In this document: positions 30,841 to 39,780 of the stretch, piece by piece
How the letters are laid out: every line of letters starts with the position of its first letter
How positions within the stretch are numbered: position 1 is the stretch's first letter
Assembly: GCA_934281605.1 (NCBI GenBank)
Contig: CAKQXD010000003.1
Location: forward strand, 124,001-188,000
Direction of reading: 5' to 3'
Source of the DNA: an uncultured Clostridia bacterium
Lineage (GTDB): Bacteria; Bacillota; Clostridia; Peptostreptococcales; Anaerovoracaceae
DNA: 64,000 nt
Program-made: the position numbers and the translations under genes
Notes under the pieces: model-generated
The model's database searches: none
Told to the model about the DNA's origin: nothing
The model's input: the letters and a program-made list of their open reading frames with translations, nothing else

Positions 30841-31632
30841 TTAGCACAGAAGAAATCGTTCGATAATTCCGTCCAGCAATTCCGGATTTTCCAAATCCGC
30901 TTCTCTGGTGATGATCAGATTGCTGTGTTCCCAAAATCCCGCTTCATGATAGATCTCAATTTTTCTGGCATTGTTTTGATCATATTCCGGATCACCTTCC
31001 TTCCCGAAATGCTCCCAGATCGCCGTGCTCCAGTCCGGCTTCAAAATAAAAAAATCCGGTGAAACTGTTGCCATGTCAAAGTCCACCAGAGAATCGTAGC
31101 GATAAGCGACTTCATATTGCTCCAGCTTATTCCCGATGGTCCGTTCTGACTTGGAGCGCATTTTAATTCCCCAGTCCGTAGCGTATTTCAGATTTTCCGG
31201 ATACAGCGTATTTTTTCGATACGGAGCAGTCATCCATTCATATTTTTTCGGATCCCAGCGGACGCGGCGCAAATCCAGGAAGCGGAATCTTTGCAGAAAC
31301 TCCTCATCCAGTTTTCGAAAACCGTTCTTCTTGAATTTCGTGAGGGATCGCCGAAGCCAGCTGCATTCTTCCTTCAGCTTTTTGACTTCATTTTCTAAAT
31401 ACTGCTTACGAGCCAGGCGGTAGATGCGCTCCCGTTCTTTTGTGATACTTTTCTCACGACCATTGCTGTATTCACAGACGAAAATCCGACCATTTCGCTT
31501 GCGGATGTGTACGCTTCCACCTCGCAAATACCGCAGTTCCCTATTGATTCGCATCAGTTTCTGTTCCCGATCCCGCAGCAGCTCCTGCAAAGTCTCCTCC
31601 ATCGAATTCTGAAATAATAATCTTGTTCCCAT
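30841..31632 (-). CDS. Coiled-coil protein with a PD-(D/E)XK nuclease-like C-terminal domain
   Basis: 263 residues from the ATG at 31632 (AAAAAGGAGGG upstream). Residues 1-100 are very basic and helical (MEETLQELLRDREQKLMRIN and a second charged coil), with a short beta segment GGSVHIRKRNGRIFVCEY. The C-terminal part has a nuclease-like pattern: RSKSERTIGNKLE, VAYRYDS, VSPDFFIL and IWEHFG. These match the acidic positions of PD-(D/E)XK folds, although the last motif is E-x-H rather than E-x-K. No methylase or other defence gene lies beside it. It could bind or cut DNA; function unproven. Confidence 0.65.
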   Translation of the reverse strand: MGTRLLFQNSMEETLQELLRDREQKLMRINRELRYLRGGSVHIRKRNGRIFVCEYSNGREKSITKERERIYRLARKQYLENEVKKLKEECSWLRRSLTKFKKNGFRKLDEEFLQRFRFLDLRRVRWDPKKYEWMTAPYRKNTLYPENLKYATDWGIKMRSKSERTIGNKLEQYEVAYRYDSLVDFDMATVSPDFFILKPDWSTAIWEHFGKEGDPEYDQNNARKIEIYHEAGFWEHSNLIITREADLENPELLDGIIERFLLC

Positions 31633-31817
31633 GATAAAATCCCTCCTTTTTTGTTGATTGGTGCGTTGGTGTCCTTGTTATGCGGCCTATGACGGGGTGG
31701 CGTGCGAGTTGTTGCGCAACTTGTTACCGAGCCCCTAACGTGCTAGCATTTGGATAATTTTACCACAAGCATGCTTGATGCAACACCATGGGACTGTGTT
31801 TTTGTGTTGTAGAATCT

Positions 31818-32162
31818 GTGAATTCCCAGATCAGAAAAAAATTGCCCTGGATTGGAATTTTTTATGTTTAGCAAGCTATGTGCTCTTTATTAAATCCCCA
31901 GCTTGCCAAAAAATCATGACATATGGGAAATGGTCTGCAAAGTTTTTGCGAAGCATCCTTGATGAGTTTTAAGTCATGATGTTTGTAGGGCTTTTAGGGG
32001 GGCTATCTCTGAAGAAATACCTGGAATTTTAAGTCGATGCCGATCTGCAGTTCCCATCTAGCCAGAAAAAAAGTGAATCTTGGAATTTGATAATTGTGGA
32101 ATAGGCTGGATAGAGGAGATAGTTCCCAGATAGGCCATATGATTTTTCAATCTGGGAATTCA
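31818..32162. repeat. Dispersed intergenic repeat element, copy B (about 345 bp)
   Basis: It fills the ~590 bp gap between the nuclease-like gene and the MFS gene; the remaining gap shows nothing else I can name. Units start at 31818 and about 31905 on the plus strand and at 32162 and about 32097 on the minus strand: the same + + - - plan as copy A. Outer ends are GTGAATTCCCAGAT and, inverted, TCTGGGAATTCA. The block GGGAAATGGTCTGCAAAG (31926-31942) closely matches the minus strand of copy A at 5957-5980. Short open frames inside are not convincing genes. Confidence 0.7.
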
Positions 32163-32224
32163 ATGATGAGAAAGCCGTCCGAGATAAAGCATCGAGGAAA
32201 TCAACGGAGATTCTGGTCAATTTC

Positions 32225-33664
32225 CTACCGCCGTTTCAGCGAAACAAATACTCCGGCGATGCAGATGCCGGTGAAGATGATGAAGGAGATCCGCATGACG
32301 CGGATCAGGATATCGGGCGGAGCCTCTGCCAGGGATGCATCCTGCATGTAGAATGTCACGATGATGGTAACTACCACCATGCTGAGGGTGTGGCCGATGG
32401 AACGCATGGTTGCCAGGATGGAGGAAGCCACACCGTAGTCGGCTTCTTGTACGCAGGACATGACTGCATTTGTATTAGGCGATGAGAACAAGGCAAATCC
32501 CAGTCCGGTCACTGCCAGCGCTGTGATGACCAGCCACAGTGACGTATTCTGTCCAAGAAAAATGAACATGCAGGTACCAGTCGCGCAGAGTCCCATCCCT
32601 GCCGAGGACAGCTTGAACGGAGAAAATTTATCCGACAGCCTGCCTGCCACTGGCGACAGGCCCGCCATGATCGCCGGCTGGGCGATCATGATCAGCCCTG
32701 TCGCCTGGGATGAAAATCCCTGCACCACCTGCAGGTAGATAGATACCAGGTAGCTGATGGCGAAGGTGGCACCGTAGTTGAGTAAGGCCGAGAGGTTGGA
32801 AAACCCGTAGCCGATATTCTGGCGGAAGAGGCGGACATCCACCGCCGGATCGTCCGTCTTGAGTTCGTGGCGGAGAAAAAAGATCCCGAAAGCCACCCCC
32901 GCTGCCGCCAGCACCGGCGGAATCCAGCCTTTGCCGATTTCCGACAGGCCGTACATGAGCAGAACGATGGAGATCAGGTAGAGGATATTCCCGGTCAGAT
33001 CCAGGCTGCGGGGTTTTGAAGGCTGCCGCTTGTTTCCCGGCAGCCCGAACACCGCGATCAGGGCTGCTGCTGAGATGATTCCGGTCAAGATGAAAATGGC
33101 TTCCCAGCCGAAGTGCTGGTTAAGTACGCCACCCAGAACGGGGCCGGAGGAAAGTCCGGCGTAGGTGGACGCCAGGGAGTAGCCGAGGACCCGTCCACGG
33201 CTTTCCGCCGGAAAGGTGCTCAGGAGCACCGCCGTATTGGTGCTGAACACCATGGCGGCGCCGATTCCCTGCGCCACCCGAATCAAAATCAGCATGATCA
33301 TGGACACGGAAAAAACGGCCCCGATACAGCAGGCCGTAAACAATGCGATCCCCGCTGCCAGCACCGTTTTCCGGCAGGTGAGATCTGCGATCCTGCCTGC
33401 CGGAACGGAGAATGCAGCCACCGCCAGCGTATACCCGGTCACCAGCCATCCCACGATCCCGGCGCTGGCTCCAAACTGCTGGCCCAGATCCGGGATGGAT
33501 AAATTCAAGGCGCTCCCCGTAAAGGTGGTGACGAAGGCCGTCAAAACCACCACCAGTATCGTCCGTTTAGGCTTCAGGGGGTCTGATACTTCGGCTATCT
33601 TACTCTGCTTTTGTTTCAGGGATTTTGCCACTCCGGTCCGTTTGGGTTTTGCGGTTTTCGCCAT
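32225..33664 (-). CDS. MFS drug/solute exporter, DHA2 (EmrB/QacA) family, 14 helices
   Basis: 479 residues from the ATG at 33664 (AAAAAGGGGC about 10 bases before); an in-frame ATG at 33715 would add 17 polar residues. After a basic N-terminus there are about 14 hydrophobic segments. Motifs include GWLVTGYTLAVAAFSVPAGRIADL (motif A region; GRIADL), RVAQGIGAAMVFSTN (motif B) and GPVLGGVL (motif C, antiporter signature). Proton-coupled export of drugs or lipophilic compounds is expected; the substrate cannot be predicted. It has no adjoining regulator. Confidence 0.88.
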   Translation of the reverse strand: MAKTAKPKRTGVAKSLKQKQSKIAEVSDPLKPKRTILVVVLTAFVTTFTGSALNLSIPDLGQQFGASAGIVGWLVTGYTLAVAAFSVPAGRIADLTCRKTVLAAGIALFTACCIGAVFSVSMIMLILIRVAQGIGAAMVFSTNTAVLLSTFPAESRGRVLGYSLASTYAGLSSGPVLGGVLNQHFGWEAIFILTGIISAAALIAVFGLPGNKRQPSKPRSLDLTGNILYLISIVLLMYGLSEIGKGWIPPVLAAAGVAFGIFFLRHELKTDDPAVDVRLFRQNIGYGFSNLSALLNYGATFAISYLVSIYLQVVQGFSSQATGLIMIAQPAIMAGLSPVAGRLSDKFSPFKLSSAGMGLCATGTCMFIFLGQNTSLWLVITALAVTGLGFALFSSPNTNAVMSCVQEADYGVASSILATMRSIGHTLSMVVVTIIVTFYMQDASLAEAPPDILIRVMRISFIIFTGICIAGVFVSLKRR

Positions 33665-33875
33665 TTCACTCTGCCCCTTTTTTTCTATTTGTTTTCGGGT
33701 CTTACACGTCTTCATATTTTTTAGTATGTGCAGCGAAGCGGGATTTCACTCAAGTTACTTTCATCTCTGCCTCACACTCCCGACACTTCCGCCCAAGCCA
33801 GCCACAATCCAAGCAGTCTCAACCAAGTCGATCCCATTCAAGCATTCCCCCGCAGGTCGATCACAACCCCAGCAT

Positions 33876-35354
33876 CTACAGCACAATACAAATAAAATAC
33901 TCCTTCCCTTCATCGCTGATCTTCTGCAGGGATTTCTGGATCTTGATGCGGATATTGTCCGGTACGCCGGCGATCTTGTTTTCCATCTGTTCCGCCACCA
34001 TTTCGTACAGAGATTTACCGAAAATATTGGTATCCCAGATTCCGTTGGGAGCATGCTCCAGATCCTCTTTCAGACTTTCCACCAGATCCTCCGACTGCTT
34101 TTCGCTTCCCACTACCGGCGAGACCTCCGTGGTGATGTCCGTGCGGATGATGTGGAGAGTCGGCGCTTTAGCCGTGATCTTCACCCCGTATTTATCTCCC
34201 TGTTTGAAGACCTCCGGCTCTTCCACCGTCATCTCGTGAAGCTTCGGTTCCACGATACCGTAGCCGTTTTCCTCCACCTGCTTCATGGCGTCTTTCAGCT
34301 TGTCATAAGCTTTTTTCGCCTTGGAAAATTCCCGAAGAAGGCCAAAGAACTGAGCGTCGTTTTCCACCTGTTCTTCCATCAGTTCCGTAATGATCTTGTA
34401 ATACAGCGGCTCAAACAGTTCCAGCCGCATTTCCGCCTGGCCGCTGCCCAGATCCACCGATCGCACTTCTGCATTTTCTACTACTTCGCCATCCGTTAGA
34501 GACGCTGCTGCTCCTCGCAGCTCCTCCACCGTATCGAATCCCTGCGCCCAAAAGCGGATATTTTCAATAAGCTGCTTTTTCAGCCAGTGATCCGCCGCCA
34601 GACCTTCCACGTATCCAGGCAGACTGAACCGTATCTCCCGCAGCGGAAAACGTCCGAGAAGCCGCCGCATCAATTCAGAGAGCTGCGCTTCCGAAGCCTT
34701 GGCACAATCCATAGTCAGCACCGGCACACCGTATTTCTCTTCCATGGCAGAAGCCTGCTCCAGAGCCGCAGCCGATTCCGGATGCATGGAGTTTAAGACA
34801 ACCACAAACGGCTTGTGAAGCGCCTGCAGCTGGCGGATCACCCGGTTCTCCGCTTCCTCGTAGCTTCCCGGCTCCATGGTCCCGATGCTCCCGTCCGTAG
34901 TGATCACCACGCCGATGGTCGCGTGCTCCCGGATCACCTTCTCCGTGCCCATCTCTGCGGCGCGCTCAAATGGGATTTTTTCCTCGTCCCAGGGCGTCGC
35001 CACCATGCGGGGCTGACCATCTTCCTGGTCTCCCAGTGCTCCCGGCACCAGATAACCCACGCAGTCCACCAGCCGCACCCGAAGCCGCAGCGCGCTGTCT
35101 ACGTCCAGGCTCACCGCTTCCGCCGGGATGAACTTGGGCTCCGTCGTCGTGATGGTCCGGCCGGTCCCGCTCTGGGGCATTTCATCCAGGATCCGCTCCC
35201 GCTCGTACTGGTTCTTGACATTGGGGATGACCATCAGATCCATAAATCGCTTGATAAACGTGGATTTACCCACTCTCACAGGCCCCACGACGCCCATGTA
35301 GATGTCGCCGCCGGTACGTCTGCCGATATTCTCATAAATATTCATACTCTCCAA
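33876..35354 (-). CDS. spoIVA: Stage IV sporulation protein A (spore coat ATPase)
   Basis: 492 residues, the exact family length. TRAFAC-type N-terminal ATPase with Walker A GPVRVGKST (about 23-31), the TITTTEPKFIP sensor segment and DCVGYLVPGA, followed by the helical and C-terminal anchoring domains. SpoIVA polymerises on the forespore surface and is the base layer of the coat. The first codon is probably the TTG at 35354, eight bases from GGGGAGG; the ATG at 35345 is the alternative. That Shine-Dalgarno is part of a hairpin (35358-35412). It confirms that the organism makes endospores. Confidence 0.96.
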   Translation of the reverse strand: MESMNIYENIGRRTGGDIYMGVVGPVRVGKSTFIKRFMDLMVIPNVKNQYERERILDEMPQSGTGRTITTTEPKFIPAEAVSLDVDSALRLRVRLVDCVGYLVPGALGDQEDGQPRMVATPWDEEKIPFERAAEMGTEKVIREHATIGVVITTDGSIGTMEPGSYEEAENRVIRQLQALHKPFVVVLNSMHPESAAALEQASAMEEKYGVPVLTMDCAKASEAQLSELMRRLLGRFPLREIRFSLPGYVEGLAADHWLKKQLIENIRFWAQGFDTVEELRGAAASLTDGEVVENAEVRSVDLGSGQAEMRLELFEPLYYKIITELMEEQVENDAQFFGLLREFSKAKKAYDKLKDAMKQVEENGYGIVEPKLHEMTVEEPEVFKQGDKYGVKITAKAPTLHIIRTDITTEVSPVVGSEKQSEDLVESLKEDLEHAPNGIWDTNIFGKSLYEMVAEQMENKIAGVPDNIRIKIQKSLQKISDEGKEYFICIVL

Positions 35355-35357
35355 AAT

Positions 35358-35412
35358 AAAAACCTCCCCGCGCCCTGTACTGTTGATCCCTACAGTATAC
35401 GAAGGAGGTTTT
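35358..35412 (-). promoter_or_regulatory. Hairpin enclosing the spoIVA ribosome-binding site
   Basis: Minus strand AAAACCTCC (35412-35404) is complementary to GGAGGTTTT (35366-35358), which contains the spoIVA Shine-Dalgarno; inside it TACTGT/ACAGTA (35397-35379) adds a second helix. It ends with TTTTTATTTT. It can work as the miaB terminator and, in transcripts starting nearby, could mask the ribosome-binding site. Confidence 0.65.
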
Positions 35413-35413
35413 G

Positions 35414-35421
35414 ATTGTATG
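35414..35421 (-). promoter_or_regulatory. Candidate sigma-E -10 element of spoIVA
   Basis: CATACAAT on the minus strand is a perfect match to the sigma-E -10 consensus. The -35 region (GGAAAAAT at 14 bases) is weak. A start about 7 bases downstream would put the whole hairpin at the extreme 5' end of the mRNA. It overlaps the end of miaB. Confidence 0.5.
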
Positions 35422-35422
35422 C

Positions 35423-36781
35423 TTATTTTTCTGTGATTTTTCCGCTGAGGCTGAAGGTCTTGCCCTCGGTGATCTCCACGTCTACCATCTGTCCGATAAG
35501 ATCTTTGCTTCCCGCGAAGTCCACCAGCTTGAAGCCCTCGGTTCGTCCCGTCAGCGTCTCTTCGTTTTTCTTGCTGACGCCTTCTACCAGGACTTTTTCG
35601 ATGCGGCCCACATAGGCTGCATTTTTCTTTCCGCTGGCAGTATTGACTGCTTCCACCAGCCGTTCAAACCGGGCGTGCTTCACATCTTCCGGGATCTGAT
35701 CCTCGAATTTTTCCGCAGGAGTGCCCTTTCGGATGGAATAGAGGAATGTAAAAGCCGAGTCATACTGTACCTGATTGACCAGATCAAGCGTATCCTCAAA
35801 GTCTTCTTCCGTTTCTCCCGGAAACCCTACGATAATATCCGTGCTTATCGTGATGTCCGGAACCGCCCGGCGAAGTCTTTGCACCAGATCCAGATATCTC
35901 TCCCGATCGTAGCGGCGATTCATCCGCTTCAGCACCCGGCTGCTTCCCGACTGAACCGGTAAATGGATGTAATTGCAAAGTTTGTCGCAGTCCACATATG
36001 CCTGGATCAGCTTTTCCGACAGATCCTTCGGATGGGACGTCATAAACCGGATCCGCCACAGTCCGTCTATTTCATTGATGCGGTAGATCAGATCTGCGAA
36101 ATCCCAGGTCTTGCCGTCGGCGTCTTCGCCTCGATAGGAATTGACGTTCTGACCCAGCAGTGTCACTTCCCGCACGCCGTCCCGCACCAGCGTTTCGATC
36201 TCCTGCAGGATATCCTCGGGAGCACGGCTCTTTTCCCGTCCCCGCGTATACGGTACGATGCAGTATGTGCAGAAGTTATTACATCCGTACATGATGTTGA
36301 CAAAGGACTTGTGCTTGTACAGTCTCTTGGCAGGAAGCCCCTCTGCGATGTGACTGGTGTCATCCAGCACCTCCATGACCGAAGCCTGCTCCATGTAGGC
36401 TCGTTCCAGAAGCTCCGGAAACCGGTCGATATTGTGAGTCCCGAAGATGATATCCACCCACGGATATTTCTCATGAATGGTGTCGATGACGTGCTGCTGC
36501 TGCATCATACAGCCGCAGACGCATGTCATGTAGGACGGATTTTTTTCTTTTAATTTTTTCAGCTGTCCCAGAGTGCCGAAAAACCGCTTGTCGGCATTTT
36601 CCCGAATGCTGCAGGTGTTGATGATGGTGATATCTGATTCTTCCTTGGTCAGCACCTGGCTGCAGCCCTCTTCCTCCAGCATTCCGGCGATGGTCTCCGA
36701 GTCGTGCTCGTTCATCTGGCAGCCGAATGTGATGATATTATATTTCTTTCCCTCTAAAAAATTGCTGTTGCTCTTGTTCAT
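35423..36781 (-). CDS. miaB: tRNA-2-methylthio-N6-dimethylallyladenosine synthase
   Basis: 452 residues. N-terminal UPF0004 domain with three Fe-S cysteines (FGCQMNEHDSE, NTCSIREN, CGCMMQ), the radical SAM motif CNNFCTYCIVPYTRGREKSR near 166-185, and a C-terminal TRAM domain. It adds a methylthio group to i6A37 of tRNAs reading UNN codons. The start follows AGGATTAGTAC. It lies just downstream of gpsA (3-base gap) and just upstream of spoIVA. Confidence 0.96.
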   Translation of the reverse strand: MNKSNSNFLEGKKYNIITFGCQMNEHDSETIAGMLEEEGCSQVLTKEESDITIINTCSIRENADKRFFGTLGQLKKLKEKNPSYMTCVCGCMMQQQHVIDTIHEKYPWVDIIFGTHNIDRFPELLERAYMEQASVMEVLDDTSHIAEGLPAKRLYKHKSFVNIMYGCNNFCTYCIVPYTRGREKSRAPEDILQEIETLVRDGVREVTLLGQNVNSYRGEDADGKTWDFADLIYRINEIDGLWRIRFMTSHPKDLSEKLIQAYVDCDKLCNYIHLPVQSGSSRVLKRMNRRYDRERYLDLVQRLRRAVPDITISTDIIVGFPGETEEDFEDTLDLVNQVQYDSAFTFLYSIRKGTPAEKFEDQIPEDVKHARFERLVEAVNTASGKKNAAYVGRIEKVLVEGVSKKNEETLTGRTEGFKLVDFAGSKDLIGQMVDVEITEGKTFSLSGKITEK

Positions 36782-36784
36782 GTA

Positions 36785-37780
36785 CTAATCCTGTTCCCGT
36801 CTTTTGTCTCTCGTCATCAGCATGCCTACCGCATCGGATGCTTTGATTTCTCCCTTAATGGCGCGGTAGATGGCCTCTGTGATCGGCATTTCCACTCCTT
36901 CTCTCTGAGCCAGCTCATAGGCCGCTTCCGTGGTGAACATGCCTTCTACGACCATGCCGACTTTTTCCGTTGCTTCCTGCGGACTCATGCCTTCTCCGAT
37001 CATGATCCCGCATCTTCTGTTACGTGAGTGCATGCTGGTGCACGTTACGATCAGGTCACCGGTTCCCGTCAGTCCTGCAAAGGTTTCTGCTCTGGCTCCC
37101 AGCTTCAGTCCCAGCCGTGTGATTTCTGCCAGGCCTCGCGTCATAAGAGCTGCCTTGGCGTTGTCTCCAAAGCCCATGCCGTCGGAAACTCCAGCGCCCA
37201 AAGCGATGATGTTCTTTAACGCACCGCCCAGCTCTACGCCTACCACGTCATCGGTCGTATAGATGCGGAAACGATCCGTCATGAACAGATCCTGGATAGC
37301 TTCTGCCGCTTCGATGTTGCGGCTGGCAGTGGCTACCGTCGTCGGCAGCTTTCTGCCCACCTCCTCCGCGTGAGATGGACCAGACAGAACGACATAGCGA
37401 TCCATGTCCAGCACATCCGCTGCGATCTCAGACATTCTTCTCAGGCTCTTCTGTTCAATACCTTTGGCTACGTTGATGATCAGCGCATCGTCCTTTATGT
37501 ACGGCAGTGCTCCTTCCAGTGCGGAACGGAAATGCTGCGCCGGTGCAGAAAACAGTACCACGTCAGCGTCTTTCAGCGCATCCTCCTGAGACGTCGCGAT
37601 GGCGATATTCTCTCCGAGAGGCACGCCCGGCAGGTAATCCACATTTTCTCTGTTTTCTTCCATTCTCTGCAGATGGCCTGCATCGATGTCCCAGATCCTG
37701 ACCGGATTGCCCTTGTCCGCTACAACTGTTGCCAGGGCTGTTCCCCAGCTTCCTGCTCCGATGATACCTATCTTTTTCAT
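36785..37780 (-). CDS. gpsA: Glycerol-3-phosphate dehydrogenase [NAD(P)+]
   Basis: 331 residues from the ATG at 37780, preceded by AGGAGG; the 14 residues further upstream are rejected. N-terminal GIIGAGSWGTALATVV nucleotide fold and the catalytic-domain VELGGALKNIIALGAGVSDG signature with its lysine. It makes sn-glycerol 3-phosphate for phospholipids. It follows plsY by 4 bases, so the acyl acceptor and the acyltransferase are expressed together. Confidence 0.97.
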   Translation of the reverse strand: MKKIGIIGAGSWGTALATVVADKGNPVRIWDIDAGHLQRMEENRENVDYLPGVPLGENIAIATSQEDALKDADVVLFSAPAQHFRSALEGALPYIKDDALIINVAKGIEQKSLRRMSEIAADVLDMDRYVVLSGPSHAEEVGRKLPTTVATASRNIEAAEAIQDLFMTDRFRIYTTDDVVGVELGGALKNIIALGAGVSDGMGFGDNAKAALMTRGLAEITRLGLKLGARAETFAGLTGTGDLIVTCTSMHSRNRRCGIMIGEGMSPQEATEKVGMVVEGMFTTEAAYELAQREGVEMPITEAIYRAIKGEIKASDAVGMLMTRDKRREQD

Positions 37781-37784
37781 TGTG

Positions 37785-38462
37785 CTAGTCCTCCTGACCA
37801 TCGCTGGTCTTTTTCTTTTCAAAGATGCTCATGACCGGCTCCTTGCCCTGGAGCAGCCGCATGATATTGGCACGGTGCTTCACCAGGATAATGATTGCCA
37901 GTACGATCCCGATATAGAGAAAATCCCGTTCCATGAACAGGGAAATAAACGGAAATACGACCGCTCCCGTGATGGAGCCTACCGACATCCGCTTGCTGAT
38001 CAGCACTGCGATGACCACGATCAGCAGGGTCAGCAGCGCCATGAGCGGGTTTAATCCCAGCAGCGCACCGAACGCCGTGGCGACGCCTTTGCCGCCTTTG
38101 AATTTATAGAATACCGGCCATACATGTCCGCAGAATACCGCCAGCACGCACCAGGCTTCCCCGGCGGAACCCGCCAGAAGAAATCCGATCAGCACGGCCA
38201 CGGTTCCCTTGAGAACGTCCACTACCAGAGTGATAACGCCGGCTTTCTTTCCCATGACACGCAGAGCATTGGTCGTCCCTGCATTGCCGCTTCCTTCCTT
38301 GTGGATATCGATCCCCTTCGCCTTCGCCAGCAGCGTGGAAGGAGAAATGTTTCCCAGCAGATAGGCGATGACAAGGGACAGGACCCACAGCCAGATATTC
38401 CCGCCAGTCGTCAGAAAAATCGCCGTTGGACCGTCTGCTCCGCCAATGATTACACTAGACAT
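37785..38462 (-). CDS. plsY: Acyl-phosphate:glycerol-3-phosphate acyltransferase PlsY with an extra N-terminal GGADGPT segment
   Basis: 225 residues from the ATG at 38462 (GGGAGAAGG upstream). Typical PlsY membrane helices and the three cytosolic/loop motifs [27 protein letters not shown] and the C-terminal [12 protein letters not shown]. It transfers the acyl group from acyl phosphate (made by PlsX, also here) to glycerol 3-phosphate. Residues 1-22 ([20 protein letters not shown]) are additional to normal PlsY and resemble the GGADGPT motif of Na+-pumping decarboxylase beta subunits. Overlaps the der stop by 8 bases. Confidence 0.94.
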   Translation of the reverse strand: MSSVIIGGADGPTAIFLTTGGNIWLWVLSLVIAYLLGNISPSTLLAKAKGIDIHKEGSGNAGTTNALRVMGKKAGVITLVVDVLKGTVAVLIGFLLAGSAGEAWCVLAVFCGHVWPVFYKFKGGKGVATAFGALLGLNPLMALLTLLIVVIAVLISKRMSVGSITGAVVFPFISLFMERDFLYIGIVLAIIILVKHRANIMRLLQGKEPVMSIFEKKKTSDGQED

Positions 38463-39780
38463 CTTCCTTCTCCCCTTTCTCCCGGAATACGAATTTGATC
38501 GGCGTTCCTTCAAAGCCGAATCCCTCCCGGATCTTGTTTTCCAGGTACCGTGAATACGAGAAGTGCATCAGCGGTCTGGAGTTGATCTTAAAGGAGAAGA
38601 GAGGCGGTTTTACGCCTACCTGGGTCACGTAATAGATCTTAAGACGCTTTCCCTTGTCGGAAGGCGGCTGTTTCATCATAGTGGCGTCGGTGATCAGGCT
38701 GTTGAGCTGGCCCGTCGGAATGCGCATAGCTCTGTTTTCCGCCACGTACTTAGCCATGGCGATGACGTTGTCGACTCTCTGACCCGTCAGCGCTGAAATA
38801 AATACCGACGGCGCATAGGACATGAAGGTCAGCTCTCTGGCGATTTCCTTCTTAAAGTCATTCATGGTGTGGTTGTCTTTGTCTAACAGATCCCACTTGT
38901 TTACTACTACGACAATGCCTTTGCCCGCTTCATGGGCGATACCGGCGATCTTCTTGTCCTGATCCGTAACGCCCTCCTGTGCGTCGATCATCAGCAGACA
39001 AACATCACAACGCTCGATGGCTGCCACCGCACGGAGCACGCTGAATTTCTCGATGTCTTCATTTACCTTGCTCTTGCGGCGGATCCCCGCCGTATCGATG
39101 AGCAGGTACTGCTCGCCATCCTTCTCAAACGGTGTATCGATGGAATCTCTCGTGGTTCCCGCAATCGGAGAAACTATAACACGATCTTCTCCCAGCAGGC
39201 GGTTGACCAGAGAGGATTTTCCTACGTTCGGCTTGCCGATCATGGCAATCTTGATGGAGTCGTCTTCTTCCGTGCCTGCCCCTTCCGGGAAGCTGTCCAC
39301 GATCTCATCCAGAAGGTCGCCCAGATTCAGCATATTGGCCGCTGAAATCGGGATCGGTTCTCCGATCCCCAGCTCATAAAAGTCATAGAAATCATCCGGC
39401 AGCTGTGCCTTGTCGATCTTGTTGACCGCCAGCACTACCTTCTTGCCGGTCTTCATCAGCATGGAAGCCACTTCCCGGTCTGCCGCCGTGATGCCTTCCT
39501 TGCCGTCCACCATAAACAGGATCACATCGGAGGTGTCCATGGCCATTTCCGCCTGATGACGCATCTGAGAAAGGATGATATCCTTGCTGTCCGGCTCGAT
39601 GCCGCCTGTGTCGATCAGTGCGAAATGGATTCCCTTCCACTCCGCTTCTGCATAGATCCTGTCGCGGGTCACACCCGGTGTATCTTCCACAATGGAAACC
39701 CGGCGTCCCACAACTTTATTAAAAAATGTTGATTTTCCTACGTTCGGCCGTCCTACTACGGCAACCAGTGGTTTACTCAT
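38455..39780 (-). CDS. der: Ribosome assembly GTPase Der (EngA)
   Basis: 441 residues from the ATG at 39780 (GGAAGGA upstream). Two tandem GTPase domains: G1 motifs GRPNVGKST (about 9-17) and GKPNVGKSS (about 180-188), each with its own DT(P/A)G and NKxD, then the KH-like C-terminal domain. Needed for 50S maturation. Overlaps ftsY by 8 bases upstream and plsY by 8 bases downstream, indicating tight translational coupling. Confidence 0.97.
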   Translation of the reverse strand: MSKPLVAVVGRPNVGKSTFFNKVVGRRVSIVEDTPGVTRDRIYAEAEWKGIHFALIDTGGIEPDSKDIILSQMRHQAEMAMDTSDVILFMVDGKEGITAADREVASMLMKTGKKVVLAVNKIDKAQLPDDFYDFYELGIGEPIPISAANMLNLGDLLDEIVDSFPEGAGTEEDDSIKIAMIGKPNVGKSSLVNRLLGEDRVIVSPIAGTTRDSIDTPFEKDGEQYLLIDTAGIRRKSKVNEDIEKFSVLRAVAAIERCDVCLLMIDAQEGVTDQDKKIAGIAHEAGKGIVVVVNKWDLLDKDNHTMNDFKKEIARELTFMSYAPSVFISALTGQRVDNVIAMAKYVAENRAMRIPTGQLNSLITDATMMKQPPSDKGKRLKIYYVTQVGVKPPLFSFKINSRPLMHFSYSRYLENKIREGFGFEGTPIKFVFREKGEKEDV

